Shown piece after piece: positions 7,205 to 15,469 of a DNA stretch of 64,000 nt. Below the pieces are notes generated by a model. It ran no database searches. It was not told the origin of the DNA and saw nothing but the letters and a program-made list of their open reading frames with translations. Origin of the DNA: DASWLF01 sp963768765. Lineage in GTDB: Bacteria; Desulfobacterota; Desulfobaccia; Desulfobaccales; 0-14-0-80-60-11. The stretch is taken from the NCBI GenBank assembly GCA_963768765.1, contig CAVYJK010000025.1, positions 1 to 64,000 of the forward strand. Reading direction: 5' to 3'. Every line of letters begins with the position of its first letter. Positions within the stretch are counted from its first letter, which is position 1. A program made the translations under genes and the position numbers.

Positions 7205-8401
7205 TTATTTCCCCAATCTTGCCAACGCTTCCTTGATGCGGCTCAACCCGGTGGCGATGCGCTCCCGGGAAGTGGCATAGGAAAACCTCAGACACTTGTC
7301 TTCCCCGAACTCGGCCCCCGGCACCGCAGCCACCCGGGCCTCATCCAGCAAGTAGGCCGCCAGGGCCTGGGAGTGGGACTGGCCCGGGGCGGGCTTTATC
7401 CGGTCGTAGTAAGCCGAGAAATTAGGAAAGATGTAAAACGCCCCCGCCGGCTTGGGGGTGGTGGCCCCGGGGATCTCCAGCACCCGGCGGTAGATGTCGT
7501 CCCGGCGCCAGGCAAACTCCGCCACCATGGCGCGCACCGTCTCCTGGGGGCCGTTCAGGGCCTCCACCGCGGCCTTCTGGGCGATGGAGCTGGGGTTGGA
7601 AGTGCTCTGGCTCTGCAGATTGGTGGCCGCCTGCACCACCGCTTCCAGCCCCGCCAGATAGCCGATGCGCCAGCCGGTCATGGCGTAGGCCTTGGATACC
7701 CCATTCAGGACGAAGGTGCGGGCCTTGAGCTCCGGGCTCAGCATGGCCAGGTTGACGAATTTGGCCCCGTCAAACAGAATCTTATCGTAAATGTCGTCGG
7801 AAATCACGTAGAGCCCGTGGGCCAGCACCACTTCCCCCAACGCCTCCAGCTCCTCCTTGGTGTAGACGCCGCCCGTGGGGTTGGAAGGGCTGTTCAGCAC
7901 CAGGGCCTTGGTGCGGGGCGTGAGATGTTGCTTAAGCTCCTGGGCCGTAAGCTTGAAGCCGTTGTCCTCCCGGGTGGGGACCAGCACCGGCGCCGCCTCC
8001 GCCAGCATGGCCATGGGCACGTAGGACACCCAGTACGGGGCCGGGATGATCACTTCGTCGGTCGGGTCGAACAACACCATGAACAGATTGTAGAGGGCGT
8101 GTTTGCCGCCGCAGGAGACCACGATCTCCGATGGCTTATAGGTGAGCCCGTAGTCGGCCTGGAACCTCCCGGCAATGGCATCTTTCAGCTCCGGGATGCC
8201 GCCCACCGGGGTGTAACGGGTAAACCCCTCTTTGATGGCCCGGATGGCCGCCTCCCGGATGTTATCAGGGGTGTCGAAGTCGGGCTCCCCTACCCCGAAG
8301 TTGACTATGTCCACCCCCTGGGCCTTCAGCTGGTTGGCCTTGGCGTTCAGGGCCAGGGTGGCCGAAGGGGGAATCTGGCGAATGCGGGATGCAACTTGCA
8401 T
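7205..8401 (-). CDS. aspC: Pyridoxal-phosphate aspartate aminotransferase (class I, subgroup Ib)
   Basis: 398 residues. Transfers the amino group between aspartate and 2-oxoglutarate; subgroup Ib enzymes can also accept other substrates such as prephenate. Motifs in order: NFGVGEPDFDTP near the N-terminus, LNSPSNPTGGVY, ISDDIYDKILFDG and the PLP-lysine segment NGVSKAYAMTGWRIGY. The ATG at 8401 is chosen because GGAAGGAG lies seven bases upstream; the longer open frame runs into a hairpin repeat (8428-8624) and is not coding. Transcribed away from nadK, with the repeat between the two genes. Confidence 0.92.
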   Translation of the reverse strand: MQVASRIRQIPPSATLALNAKANQLKAQGVDIVNFGVGEPDFDTPDNIREAAIRAIKEGFTRYTPVGGIPELKDAIAGRFQADYGLTYKPSEIVVSCGGKHALYNLFMVLFDPTDEVIIPAPYWVSYVPMAMLAEAAPVLVPTREDNGFKLTAQELKQHLTPRTKALVLNSPSNPTGGVYTKEELEALGEVVLAHGLYVISDDIYDKILFDGAKFVNLAMLSPELKARTFVLNGVSKAYAMTGWRIGYLAGLEAVVQAATNLQSQSTSNPSSIAQKAAVEALNGPQETVRAMVAEFAWRRDDIYRRVLEIPGATTPKPAGAFYIFPNFSAYYDRIKPAPGQSHSQALAAYLLDEARVAAVPGAEFGEDKCLRFSYATSRERIATGLSRIKEALARLGK

Positions 8402-8427
8402 GGGTGCTCCTTCCTTATATAATCTTA

Positions 8428-8624
8428 GTGGGGGGAGGGGCAGGAAGCGGGTGTAAACTCCCTGCCCCCCCCCACACCCCCTTCCCAACCCTTTACGGAC
8501 CGGGAAGGGCGGCCGCGGCCGCACTTCCCCGGCCAACAACACCTTATGGGGGTTGGGGGATGGGGTTTGGGGCAGGGATTGCAAGCGGCCGTCGGCCCAC
8601 TTACAATCCCTTCCCCAATCTCCC
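8428..8624. repeat. Multi-hairpin G/C-rich interspersed element, copy A
   Basis: Three imperfect hairpins in a row: a GGGGGAGGGGCAGG/CCCTGCCCCCCCC stem, a CCGGGAAG/CTTCCCCGG stem, and a GGGGCAGGGATTG/CAATCCCTTCCCC stem. They are separated by a C-rich spacer (CCCTTCCCAACCC) and a complementary G-rich spacer (GGGGGTTGGGGG). The same layout recurs at 15210-15396 and 41767-41961. Confidence 0.7.
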
Positions 8625-8684
8625 TAAATCCTTTTGATAATTACCCGAGATTATGATAATTGTCAACTGCGGGAGGCCCTCTCA

Positions 8685-9533
8685 GTGAACTCGGTGGCCA
8701 TCATCAGCAAAAAGCACAAACCCGACGCCTGCCAGGCGGGCCGGGAGTTAAGGGACTGGTTTATCCACCAGGGAATCCAGGCCTGCCACCTGGAAAACGA
8801 ACCCGAACCCAACGTCCCGCCCCTGCCCCCGGGCGTGGAGTTCATCGTGGTCATGGGCGGCGACGGCACCATCCTCAGCGTGGCCCGTCATTACGGCCGC
8901 CTGGGCGTCCCCATCCTGGGCGTCAACCTCGGGGGCTTCGGGTTTCTCACCGAGATCTCCCTGGACGAACTCTACCCCTGCCTGCAAGACCACGTACTCA
9001 CCGGGATGTACGAAGTGGAAGCGCGCCTGATGCTCAGCGCCACCCTGTTCCGCCAGGGCGAGCCCTTTTGGCAGGAAAACGTCCTCAACGACGCGGTGAT
9101 CAACAAAGGGGCCCTGGCCCGCATCGCCGAGCTGACCACCTGGATCGACGGCGAATACCTCACCACTTACCGGGCCGACGGCCTCATCGTGGCCACCCCC
9201 ACCGGCTCCACTGCTTACAACCTCTCCGCCGGCGGCCCCATCGTCTACCCCACCCTGCGCCACATCCTCCTGCTGCCCATCTGCTCCCACACCCTGAGCA
9301 ACCGCCCCATCATCCTGCCGGACACGGTGACGGTGGCCGTCACCCTGGACGAAAAGGCCCAGGACGTTTACCTTACCCTGGACGGCCAGGTGGGACAGGC
9401 CCTGCAGCCGGGAGACCGGGTGGAAATCCGCCAGGCCCCGTACCACCTGAAACTGGTCAAATCCCCCCACCGCACCCATTTCGAAATCCTGCGCACCAAG
9501 CTGGGCTGGGGCGAATTCGGCGGCTGTAAGTAG
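8685..9533 (+). CDS. nadK: NAD kinase
   Basis: Phosphorylates NAD to NADP with ATP or polyphosphate, the only route to NADP in most bacteria. 282 residues from the GTG at 8685, which has GGGAGG eight bases upstream; a longer TTG start at 8634 lacks such a site. Signature motifs: VMGGDGTILSVA (catalytic GGDGT), LGVNLGGFGFLTE, LNDAVINKGALAR and TPTGSTAYNLSAGGP. The protein ends DGQ...ILRTKLGWGEFGG. It follows the hairpin element and precedes the AT-rich cassette. Confidence 0.94.
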   Translation: MNSVAIISKKHKPDACQAGRELRDWFIHQGIQACHLENEPEPNVPPLPPGVEFIVVMGGDGTILSVARHYGRLGVPILGVNLGGFGFLTEISLDELYPCLQDHVLTGMYEVEARLMLSATLFRQGEPFWQENVLNDAVINKGALARIAELTTWIDGEYLTTYRADGLIVATPTGSTAYNLSAGGPIVYPTLRHILLLPICSHTLSNRPIILPDTVTVAVTLDEKAQDVYLTLDGQVGQALQPGDRVEIRQAPYHLKLVKSPHRTHFEILRTKLGWGEFGGCK

Positions 9534-9557
9534 GGTCAGGGACCAGGGGTTAGGGGC
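9533..9557 (+). repeat. Left flanking inverted repeat of the AT-rich cassette
   Basis: 25-bp G-rich tract beginning GGGTCAGGGACCAGGGG that starts at the nadK stop. Its inverted copy lies at 14353-14377, matching at 23 of 25 positions, and the two enclose the low-GC four-gene segment. Confidence 0.65.
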
Positions 9558-9699
9558 AGTTCAGGGGTACTAGTGATTAGTTTTGTTTCTCGGTTCTTGG
9601 TTGCAGATAATATCCAGACCATTTGGCGGATGCAGATATTGGCAAGATAACAGATAGTCTTTATCCCTATCCTCAGATATGGAAGATTTCTGAGGTTTA

Positions 9700-9721
9700 T
9701 TAACTTTTTTATAAAAGTTAA
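9700..9721. repeat. Perfect 9-bp-arm palindrome at the left edge of the AT-rich cassette
   Basis: TTAACTTTT and AAAAGTTAA flank the four bases TTAT. It lies in the gene-free stretch 9558-9892, which is otherwise AT-rich and without a clear promoter. It could be an operator or a hairpin ending nadK transcription. Confidence 0.5.
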
Positions 9722-9892
9722 TGCGCTCGAATTTTCATATCCGCTTTTTCCTTAATTCATTGACAAATTTGTGGCCTCTATGTCAACATGACGAAGTGGA
9801 TTGCCTGGAGCCAATTCATTAGCTAGTATGGATAGTTGGATGAAACAACGTCATATATTGATCTAATTTGAAAAACTATGAGGAGGAAGAAC

Positions 9893-10486
9893 ATGAAAAC
9901 AGCTCTGTTAGTGATAGATGCTCAGAAAGTGTACACCAATCCCAATTCTGAACTTTATTGTGAGGACTCCAAGAAAACATTGGAGAAAATCAATAAACTT
10001 ATATCAAAGTTTGATAAAGCCAATTGGCCTATTTTTCTAGTTAGGCATATTCATAAGGCTGATGGTTCCGATTTGGGGCGAATGTTTGACTTTGCAGGTG
10101 AACCGGAAGAGGATTTTAATTTCAAAGAAGGGACAGAAGAGATCGAGTTTGATGATAATTTACTTAACCCTCTTAAAACTCAGCAAATAATAAAAGCAAG
10201 GTATTCAGCTTTTGAAGGGACCGATTTAAAATCAAAACTTGATTCCTTAGGTGTTGGCAGAGTTGTGATCTGTGGATTTATGACTAATTTTTGCTGTGAG
10301 TCTACTGCCCGAGAGGCCCACGATAAAGATTATTTTGTGGATTTTGTGATTGATGCAACAGGAACTCCTGGTACTGATAACCTCAGCCAAAAAAAAATCA
10401 GAAAGATTGTTGGCGAGTTATTCGAGGCAGGAATAGCAATGGTAATTACAGCCAAAGAATGTCTTGAGAAAGATTATGCAAATTGA
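9893..10486 (+). CDS. Isochorismatase-like cysteine hydrolase
   Basis: 197 residues from the ATG at 9893, preceded by GGAGGAAGAAC. The isochorismatase/nicotinamidase fold triad is visible: Asp9 in ALLVIDAQ, Lys101 in IIKARYSAF and Cys134 in GFMTNFCCESTARE, with the expected cis-peptide segment before the cysteine. The family includes isochorismatases, nicotinamidases and amide or carbamate hydrolases, and the substrate cannot be named from sequence. First gene of an AT-rich, tightly spaced set; an adenylate-forming ligase starts 37 bases downstream. A role in tailoring or releasing the cassette's product is inference. Confidence 0.85.
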   Translation: MKTALLVIDAQKVYTNPNSELYCEDSKKTLEKINKLISKFDKANWPIFLVRHIHKADGSDLGRMFDFAGEPEEDFNFKEGTEEIEFDDNLLNPLKTQQIIKARYSAFEGTDLKSKLDSLGVGRVVICGFMTNFCCESTAREAHDKDYFVDFVIDATGTPGTDNLSQKKIRKIVGELFEAGIAMVITAKECLEKDYAN

Positions 10487-10523
10487 TCGTTATTAAACCA
10501 TTTAGTATAAGTGAGATTTGTAG

Positions 10524-12032
10524 ATGAATTTTGGGATCTCAGAATCCATTGCCCATTGGGCACGATATAGGCCAGAAAACATTGCAGTTTATCACAACGG
10601 GGAAGAAGTTACCTATGCTGCTTTAAATAAATATGTAAATCTAATCTGCGACAAAATTGATGAGGCGGCTATTACAGATAAGAGAGTTGCTGTTGCAATT
10701 AGAAACAAGCTCCATGCTCTGATTGCATTTATTGCAATTCTTCGTCATGGAAAGTCTGTTGTTCCTCTTAACATTGGACTACCTGATTCAGCAATTATAG
10801 TAAATATTAATGACACAGGTGTCATCTCAATTATTCACGACCAAGAATTCTCACGCTACCGGACTTTGCTGCCGAATGGGAAAAAATTAATAGCTCTTGA
10901 GGTTCCTGAAAAATTATTACTCCAAGACATTATCTCCAGTTTTAAGCCATCTGCCATTTCCGGGGCGGAAGACGAATGGGGGGTGGTTTTTTCTTCAGGA
11001 ACTACTGGGATTCCCAAAGGGATTGAGCGTACACACTATTCTGTAGTTACAGAACTTCTAGGCTGGGTTATTGAACTTGGATTTAATAAGGAAACATGTT
11101 TTTATATAGGTAGACCAATATATTATACGGGTGGGCTCCTACTATCATTGGCATCACTTATTGTTGGTGGAAGTATTGTAATAAATGATTATAAAGCCGA
11201 CAATGATTTCATAGCTATCTGGGATGATTATCAATATTTTTGTAGACAAAAAGTTCCAAAATTGGCCTTCTTTATTCCTGACCAGATGAGAGTCTTTATG
11301 AGAATTATTCAGGACCGTGGTACTCAGCCTGAGGGTGCGGAAGTAGTGCTGGTTATGGGCGCACACGTGTCTGGCCAGGAAAAACAAAATGCAGTGGAAT
11401 TACTAAACTCGAAAATCGTTGAGTCTTGGGGCAATTCCGAATCATTGGGCACTATTACAGACCCTGATGACGTCACCATACGTCCAGAGTCCATCGGTCG
11501 CCCATTCTTAACGGATGAAATGTTCATAGTTGGGAAAGACGGAGAGGAACTGGGACCAAATGATATAGGAAGAATTGCAGGAAGTGATGAGGCGGGTTTT
11601 GAGAGATATTCAAATCGTCCTGATGCGACTGATTTGACAAAAAAGAATCAATTAATCATATCAGATGATCTTGGGTATTTCGACGATGATGGATATTTCT
11701 ACGTCATAGGTAGGGAACAAGAAACAATCATCTTTGCAAATGGACCATTATATTTACCAGGTATTGAAGCCAAAGTAAGATCCATAGATTACATTAGCGA
11801 ATGTTGTATATTGGCGTTAACAAAAAACAAAACGGTACCTGAGTTAATTTGTTTGGCAGAGCTATCTGGAAAATCATTAGGGAAGAATGAAGATATCCTA
11901 ACTGAGATTAATCAACGGTTGAATGGAAATGAGAGATTATCTTATCTTATACCAGTTAATTTAATACCGCGTGTACCGTCTGGTAAGATTGATAGGCAAA
12001 GATGCTTACAAATAATAGAACAACATGTTTGA
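10524..12032 (+). CDS. Adenylate-forming acid ligase (AMP-dependent synthetase, ANL superfamily)
   Basis: 502 residues. Activates a carboxylic acid as the acyl-AMP, followed by transfer to CoA, a carrier protein or an amine. Core motifs are in place: FSSGTTGIPKGIERTH (phosphate loop, about 156-171), WGNSESLGTI, ISDDLGYFDDDGYFYVIGRE (hinge region) and the C-terminal PSGKIDRQ with the catalytic lysine. It looks more like a stand-alone NRPS adenylation domain than an acetyl-CoA synthetase. No carrier-protein gene is seen in the cassette. The ribosome-binding site is weak, and the end overlaps the following gene by 31 bases, which suggests coupled translation. Confidence 0.88.
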   Translation: MNFGISESIAHWARYRPENIAVYHNGEEVTYAALNKYVNLICDKIDEAAITDKRVAVAIRNKLHALIAFIAILRHGKSVVPLNIGLPDSAIIVNINDTGVISIIHDQEFSRYRTLLPNGKKLIALEVPEKLLLQDIISSFKPSAISGAEDEWGVVFSSGTTGIPKGIERTHYSVVTELLGWVIELGFNKETCFYIGRPIYYTGGLLLSLASLIVGGSIVINDYKADNDFIAIWDDYQYFCRQKVPKLAFFIPDQMRVFMRIIQDRGTQPEGAEVVLVMGAHVSGQEKQNAVELLNSKIVESWGNSESLGTITDPDDVTIRPESIGRPFLTDEMFIVGKDGEELGPNDIGRIAGSDEAGFERYSNRPDATDLTKKNQLIISDDLGYFDDDGYFYVIGREQETIIFANGPLYLPGIEAKVRSIDYISECCILALTKNKTVPELICLAELSGKSLGKNEDILTEINQRLNGNERLSYLIPVNLIPRVPSGKIDRQRCLQIIEQHV

Positions 12033-13228
12033 ATGATTACTGGAAAGTTATAGTACCAAAAGCTGTTGAGAAATCGAGTACTCCTTGTTATATTTTTTCT
12101 TGGAAATTTGTCCAAGATGCTTTGAAAGAATTATCATGTTTAAACACGGGGTTGCCAGTAAGACATTGGCTATCTTTTAAAACCCAGCCTGTTCGGCCTT
12201 TGGTAAGGGCCTGGAAAAAGACAGGTAGAGGAATTGAAGTCGTAAGCAAATTTGAACTGCAAGCAGCATTAAGTGAAGGATATAATCCTGATCTTATCTT
12301 AATAAATGGTGTTGCCAAACATGATTGGTTATCCGAAATAAAGATCGAAGGTCTTCGGATAAATTTTGATTCCTTACTTGAAATATCTAATCTTAAGGAA
12401 CACGCCAAAGACTATAATTGGCATGTCGGCATAAGGTTCCATGTGAAGGAAGAATATGACCCTGATGAGCCAATTTATGGCGGACAATTTGGCATTGAAA
12501 AGGAAGGGGCCTTAACGGCTGTATCAAATATTAAGAAATCTGGTCTTGATGTGGAAAGTGTCCATTTTCATCTTAGATCAAACGTTTATCCTTTAGAAGC
12601 ATATAAAAACGCTTTAATAGAAATCTCAGATATATGCAGATATGCAGATATAACCCCACTTTTTATTAACTGCGGCGGAGGTCTATCCGTTGTGGGAGAA
12701 AGATCTTACCCCAGTCAGAATCAATCTCAACCAACCGATTTTGGATATCTGAGCGAAGTCTTTTCTATAATTCCTTCATTATTTCCAGGTGCAAAGGAAA
12801 TATGGCTTGAGAACGGACGATTTATTACATCTAGGATGGGAGTTCTTGTTATCAAGGTATTGGACATAAAGGAAAGGGGGGATTCAAGATACTTAATTTG
12901 CGATGGAGGTCGGACTAATCACGCACTTATATCGGATTGGGAACTTCATGATATTTTCACAATTCCCGAAAGGAAAGGGGAGAAACACCTTACAACAGTT
13001 TGTGGGCCTACTTGCATGGCATTTGATCGGATCATTAGGGAGAAACTTCCGAATGATATTCAAGTTGGCGACTTAATAGTGTGGAAGAATGCAGGAGCAT
13101 ATCATATACCTTGGGAAACGAGGTTTTCACATGGCCTAGCTCCAGTTATTTGGTGCGGTGAAAATGGCTCAATAGAGATTGCAAGGGAACGTGAGTCTTT
13201 TAAGCATTGGTGGGGACAATGGTTATGA
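12002..13228 (+). CDS. Fold-III PLP-dependent decarboxylase-like protein (DapDC/ornithine decarboxylase type)
   Basis: 408 residues. The alanine-racemase-type barrel plus beta domain of meso-diaminopimelate, ornithine and carrier-bound amino-acid decarboxylases is recognisable: STPCYIFSW at the N-terminus, Lys60 in HWLSFKTQP where the PLP lysine of YAxKAN normally sits, VHFHLRSN, NCGGGLSV, WLENGRF and the C-terminal CGPTCMAFD that supplies a catalytic Cys in this family. The altered lysine motif places it outside the standard lysine-biosynthesis branch. It overlaps the adenylation gene, so the two enzymes probably act on the same compound. Substrate unknown. Confidence 0.82.
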   Translation: MLTNNRTTCLNDYWKVIVPKAVEKSSTPCYIFSWKFVQDALKELSCLNTGLPVRHWLSFKTQPVRPLVRAWKKTGRGIEVVSKFELQAALSEGYNPDLILINGVAKHDWLSEIKIEGLRINFDSLLEISNLKEHAKDYNWHVGIRFHVKEEYDPDEPIYGGQFGIEKEGALTAVSNIKKSGLDVESVHFHLRSNVYPLEAYKNALIEISDICRYADITPLFINCGGGLSVVGERSYPSQNQSQPTDFGYLSEVFSIIPSLFPGAKEIWLENGRFITSRMGVLVIKVLDIKERGDSRYLICDGGRTNHALISDWELHDIFTIPERKGEKHLTTVCGPTCMAFDRIIREKLPNDIQVGDLIVWKNAGAYHIPWETRFSHGLAPVIWCGENGSIEIARERESFKHWWGQWL

Positions 13229-13264
13229 ATTTTATTTTTCTACAAAGATAGAAAAGATAACTAC

Positions 13265-14119
13265 ATGAGAAAATTACCAATTACCTTTTGGTTAAGACTT
13301 AAGAGAGGAGGGGGAACAGGCGTCGCAGTTTTCCTGGGGTGCATTGCAGTGGCTGGATTTATAATTGCTGGATTGATGGTATGGCCTATTAAGTTTGTTT
13401 TTTTTGCTGCTGTCTTGCTTGTATGTTTATTATTTGGAATTTTGGTTGCTTGGATACGTGGAAAGCTATCTTTAATCCCCAATCCGATTATTGACGAGTT
13501 GACTTCTGATGAGAGATATACATGCCATTTTTGTTCGTCAGAGGCGCTATCTGAGGCCTGTGAAATGACAAAGCCTTATTATGGTCATGGATATGTATCT
13601 TATGATATAGCAGAACAATGGCGGATGGCGAATCCAAATGCTTTCATTGACATTAGAAATTCTCAAGGAGAACTCTGTGCCTGCTTTGGGGCATTAGTAT
13701 TACGAGGAAGTTTTATGGATCAGTTTCTAGCTGGAAATGTATCAGACTCGCAAATTCGCGCAAATGATATCCTTAGCTTTAGCGAATCAATAAAAATGAG
13801 TAGGATATATATTAGTGGCGTAGTAGTGCGCAATCCACATACAGTTCTCGGATTTAAGAGGGCTCGTGTAATGCTTTGGGTTATCCTTTACTATTTGAAA
13901 AAAATATATGGGCTTAGAAAGAGCCATACTCTTTATGCAAGCGCTGTTACTAAGGACTCTGAGATTTTGTTAAAAAATCTGGGTTTTACAATGATTAGTT
14001 TTGCCAAAGGTCGGACAGATCGTTACGATTTATATAGTTACGAATTAATTAGAGAAACATGGGACAAATTGGTTCATAAAGTGGGTGATTATAGTTTAAT
14101 GTGTGACATTGACTTTTGA
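13265..14119 (+). CDS. Membrane-anchored acetyltransferase-like protein of unknown function
   Basis: 284 residues. Two hydrophobic helices near the N-terminus (about 18-40 and 44-66) form a hairpin anchor, after a basic start. The soluble part ends in SHTLYASAVTKDSEILLKNLGFTMIS, which resembles the last strands of a GNAT acyltransferase; the acetyl-CoA loop itself is not clear, so the fold assignment is tentative. A cysteine pair sits in YTCHFCSSEAL. It is the last gene of the AT-rich cassette, 36 bases after the decarboxylase-like gene, and has the same low-GC codon use. Confidence 0.6.
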   Translation: MRKLPITFWLRLKRGGGTGVAVFLGCIAVAGFIIAGLMVWPIKFVFFAAVLLVCLLFGILVAWIRGKLSLIPNPIIDELTSDERYTCHFCSSEALSEACEMTKPYYGHGYVSYDIAEQWRMANPNAFIDIRNSQGELCACFGALVLRGSFMDQFLAGNVSDSQIRANDILSFSESIKMSRIYISGVVVRNPHTVLGFKRARVMLWVILYYLKKIYGLRKSHTLYASAVTKDSEILLKNLGFTMISFAKGRTDRYDLYSYELIRETWDKLVHKVGDYSLMCDIDF

Positions 14120-14158
14120 TTTATAAATAGTTTTAAACCGTTAATCTATTATTTAATC

Positions 14159-14182
14159 ATTAACTTTCACCTGAAGGTTAAT
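14159..14182. repeat. Inverted repeat downstream of the AT-rich cassette
   Basis: ATTAACTTTCA and TGAAGGTTAAT (one mismatch) around a CC loop, 40 bases after the last cassette gene. No T-run follows, so it may be a factor-dependent terminator or a binding site. The rest of 14183-14352 shows nothing else. Confidence 0.45.
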
Positions 14183-14352
14183 GAATCTGAAACCATGGGC
14201 TCTGAAAGAGGTTACCGGTCCTCAAGATGCTATCTGCTATTTATCAATAATTTTAAGAAATATCGATAAGCTTTGATATGTAGATCAAAGTATCTATCGG
14301 ATTTTTGGGACAGCAAAATGAACAAAGAATTACAGCTAATCCTTAATCCCCG

Positions 14353-14377
14353 GCCCCTGACCCCTGGCCCCTGACCC
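14353..14377 (-). repeat. Right flanking inverted repeat of the AT-rich cassette
   Basis: C-rich tract (GCCCCTGACCCCTGGCCCC and onward), the reverse complement of 9533-9557 at 23 of 25 positions. The tract itself contains short CCCCTGAC/CCCCTGGC repeats and runs almost to the fdhD start codon. Confidence 0.65.
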
Positions 14378-14386
14378 CTGACTCAA

Positions 14387-15205
14387 ATGACCGAACCCAC
14401 AGCAGAATTCCCCATCTGGCGATACCGCCAGGGCCGGGTAGAGAAGGTTACGGACCGGGTGACGGTGGAAGAGCCCCTGGAGATCAGGGTGGCCGGGGAG
14501 CCCTTCCAGGTGCTGATGCGCCTGCCGGGCCTGGAGAAAGAACTGGCCCTGGGCTTCCTCTTTACCGAGGGCATCGTCCGGGACCTCTCCGAGGTCATCA
14601 CCATCCACTTCTGCGGCACCGCCACCGACCCGCTGCTGCCCCCCAACGTGGTGGATGTCAGCCTCAACGAGGCGGCCCTGGCCAGACGTGCGCGCCGGCA
14701 CCTGGAAGTGGCCTATTCCAGCTGCGGCCTCTGCGCCAAGGAGGCGGTGAGCGAGATCTGCCGGAAAGTCCCGCCGGTGGCCAGCCCCCTCACCATTTCC
14801 GCGGCAACTCTTCTCGGCCTGATGGCCCGCCTGCAGGAAGCCCAGCCCGTTTTCCATGAGACCGGCGGCACCCACGCCGTGGCCCTGGCCACGCCCGGCG
14901 GCGACGTCTTTGTGCCCGCCGAAGACGTGGGACGCCACAACGCCATGGATAAAGTCATCGGCCGGGCCTTGCTGGAAAGGCGCGACCTCTCCGGCCTGGT
15001 GGCGCTCTTAAGCGGCCGCCTCAGCTTCGAGATGGCGCTCAAAGCCATCCGGGCCGGCATTCCCATCCTGGCCGCGGTCTCCGCCCCCACCACCATGGCC
15101 CTGGAACTGGCCCGGGAACTCCACCTCACCACCGTGGGCTTCGCCCGTGAGGGCCGCCTCAATATCTATACCCACCCACAAAGGATTGTGGAGGCGGGAA
15201 AATGA
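14387..15205 (+). CDS. fdhD: Formate dehydrogenase accessory sulfurtransferase FdhD
   Basis: Carries sulfur from the cysteine desulfurase to the molybdenum or tungsten bis-MGD cofactor, needed for active formate dehydrogenase. 272 residues. Motifs: the catalytic pair in YSSCGLCAKE (about 110-119), HETGGTHAVAL, EDVGRHNAMDKVIG and SGRLSFEM, all typical of FdhD. No formate dehydrogenase gene is in the window. The ribosome-binding site is poor because the repeat tract abuts the start; ATG 14387 is the only reasonable choice. Confidence 0.93.
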   Translation: MTEPTAEFPIWRYRQGRVEKVTDRVTVEEPLEIRVAGEPFQVLMRLPGLEKELALGFLFTEGIVRDLSEVITIHFCGTATDPLLPPNVVDVSLNEAALARRARRHLEVAYSSCGLCAKEAVSEICRKVPPVASPLTISAATLLGLMARLQEAQPVFHETGGTHAVALATPGGDVFVPAEDVGRHNAMDKVIGRALLERRDLSGLVALLSGRLSFEMALKAIRAGIPILAAVSAPTTMALELARELHLTTVGFAREGRLNIYTHPQRIVEAGK

Positions 15206-15209
15206 TGTT

Positions 15210-15396
15210 GGGAGAGGGGGCAGGGGCCGACGGCCCCTGCCCCCTCTCCCAAGCCCTCTCCCCCCAACCCCCATAAGCTTTGAGGCCGGGGAAGTCGGGG
15301 CCCCGGGCCCCGCCTTCCCCGGCCTCTTCTGCGGGTTGGGAGGGGGTGTGGGGGGAGGGCAGGGATTTTTTGAAATCCCTGGCCCTCCCCCCACTA
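15210..15396. repeat. Multi-hairpin G/C-rich interspersed element, copy B
   Basis: Cleanest copy of the family. Hairpin 1 pairs GAGGGGGCAGGGGCC with GGCCCCTGCCCCCTC; hairpin 2 pairs AGGCCGGGGAAG with CTTCCCCGGCCT; hairpin 3 pairs GGGGGGAGGGC-AGGGATTT with AAATCCCT-GGCCCTCCCCCC. A C-rich spacer before hairpin 2 (CCCCCCAACCCCC) can pair with the G-rich spacer after it (GGGTTGGGAGGGGG), giving a cloverleaf-like fold. Confidence 0.75.
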
Positions 15397-15400
15397 AACA

Positions 15401-15438
15401 TTACGAGGTCGGGGCCTGCGGCCCCCGACCTCGTAATA
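15401..15438. terminator. Strong perfect hairpin between convergent fdhD and Tim44-like genes
   Basis: 15-bp perfect arms beginning ATTACGAGGTCGGGG with an eight-base loop. It lies between the ends of two converging genes and probably stops transcription from both sides, though the flanking T-runs are short. Confidence 0.6.
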
Positions 15439-15469
15439 ATTCAATTTGTCAATTTGATCTTCCCGGTTC

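Noticed and set aside
9558..9892. Sigma-70 promoter at TTGACA 9760-9765 for the AT-rich cassette
   Set aside because: No -10 element at a suitable distance; the promoter of the cassette could not be placed.
14347..14382. Short CCCCTGAC/CCCCTGGC tandem repeats considered as a CRISPR-like array
   Set aside because: Units are about 8-16 bases with no spacers; part of the inverted repeat at the cassette edge. No CRISPR array was seen anywhere in the window.
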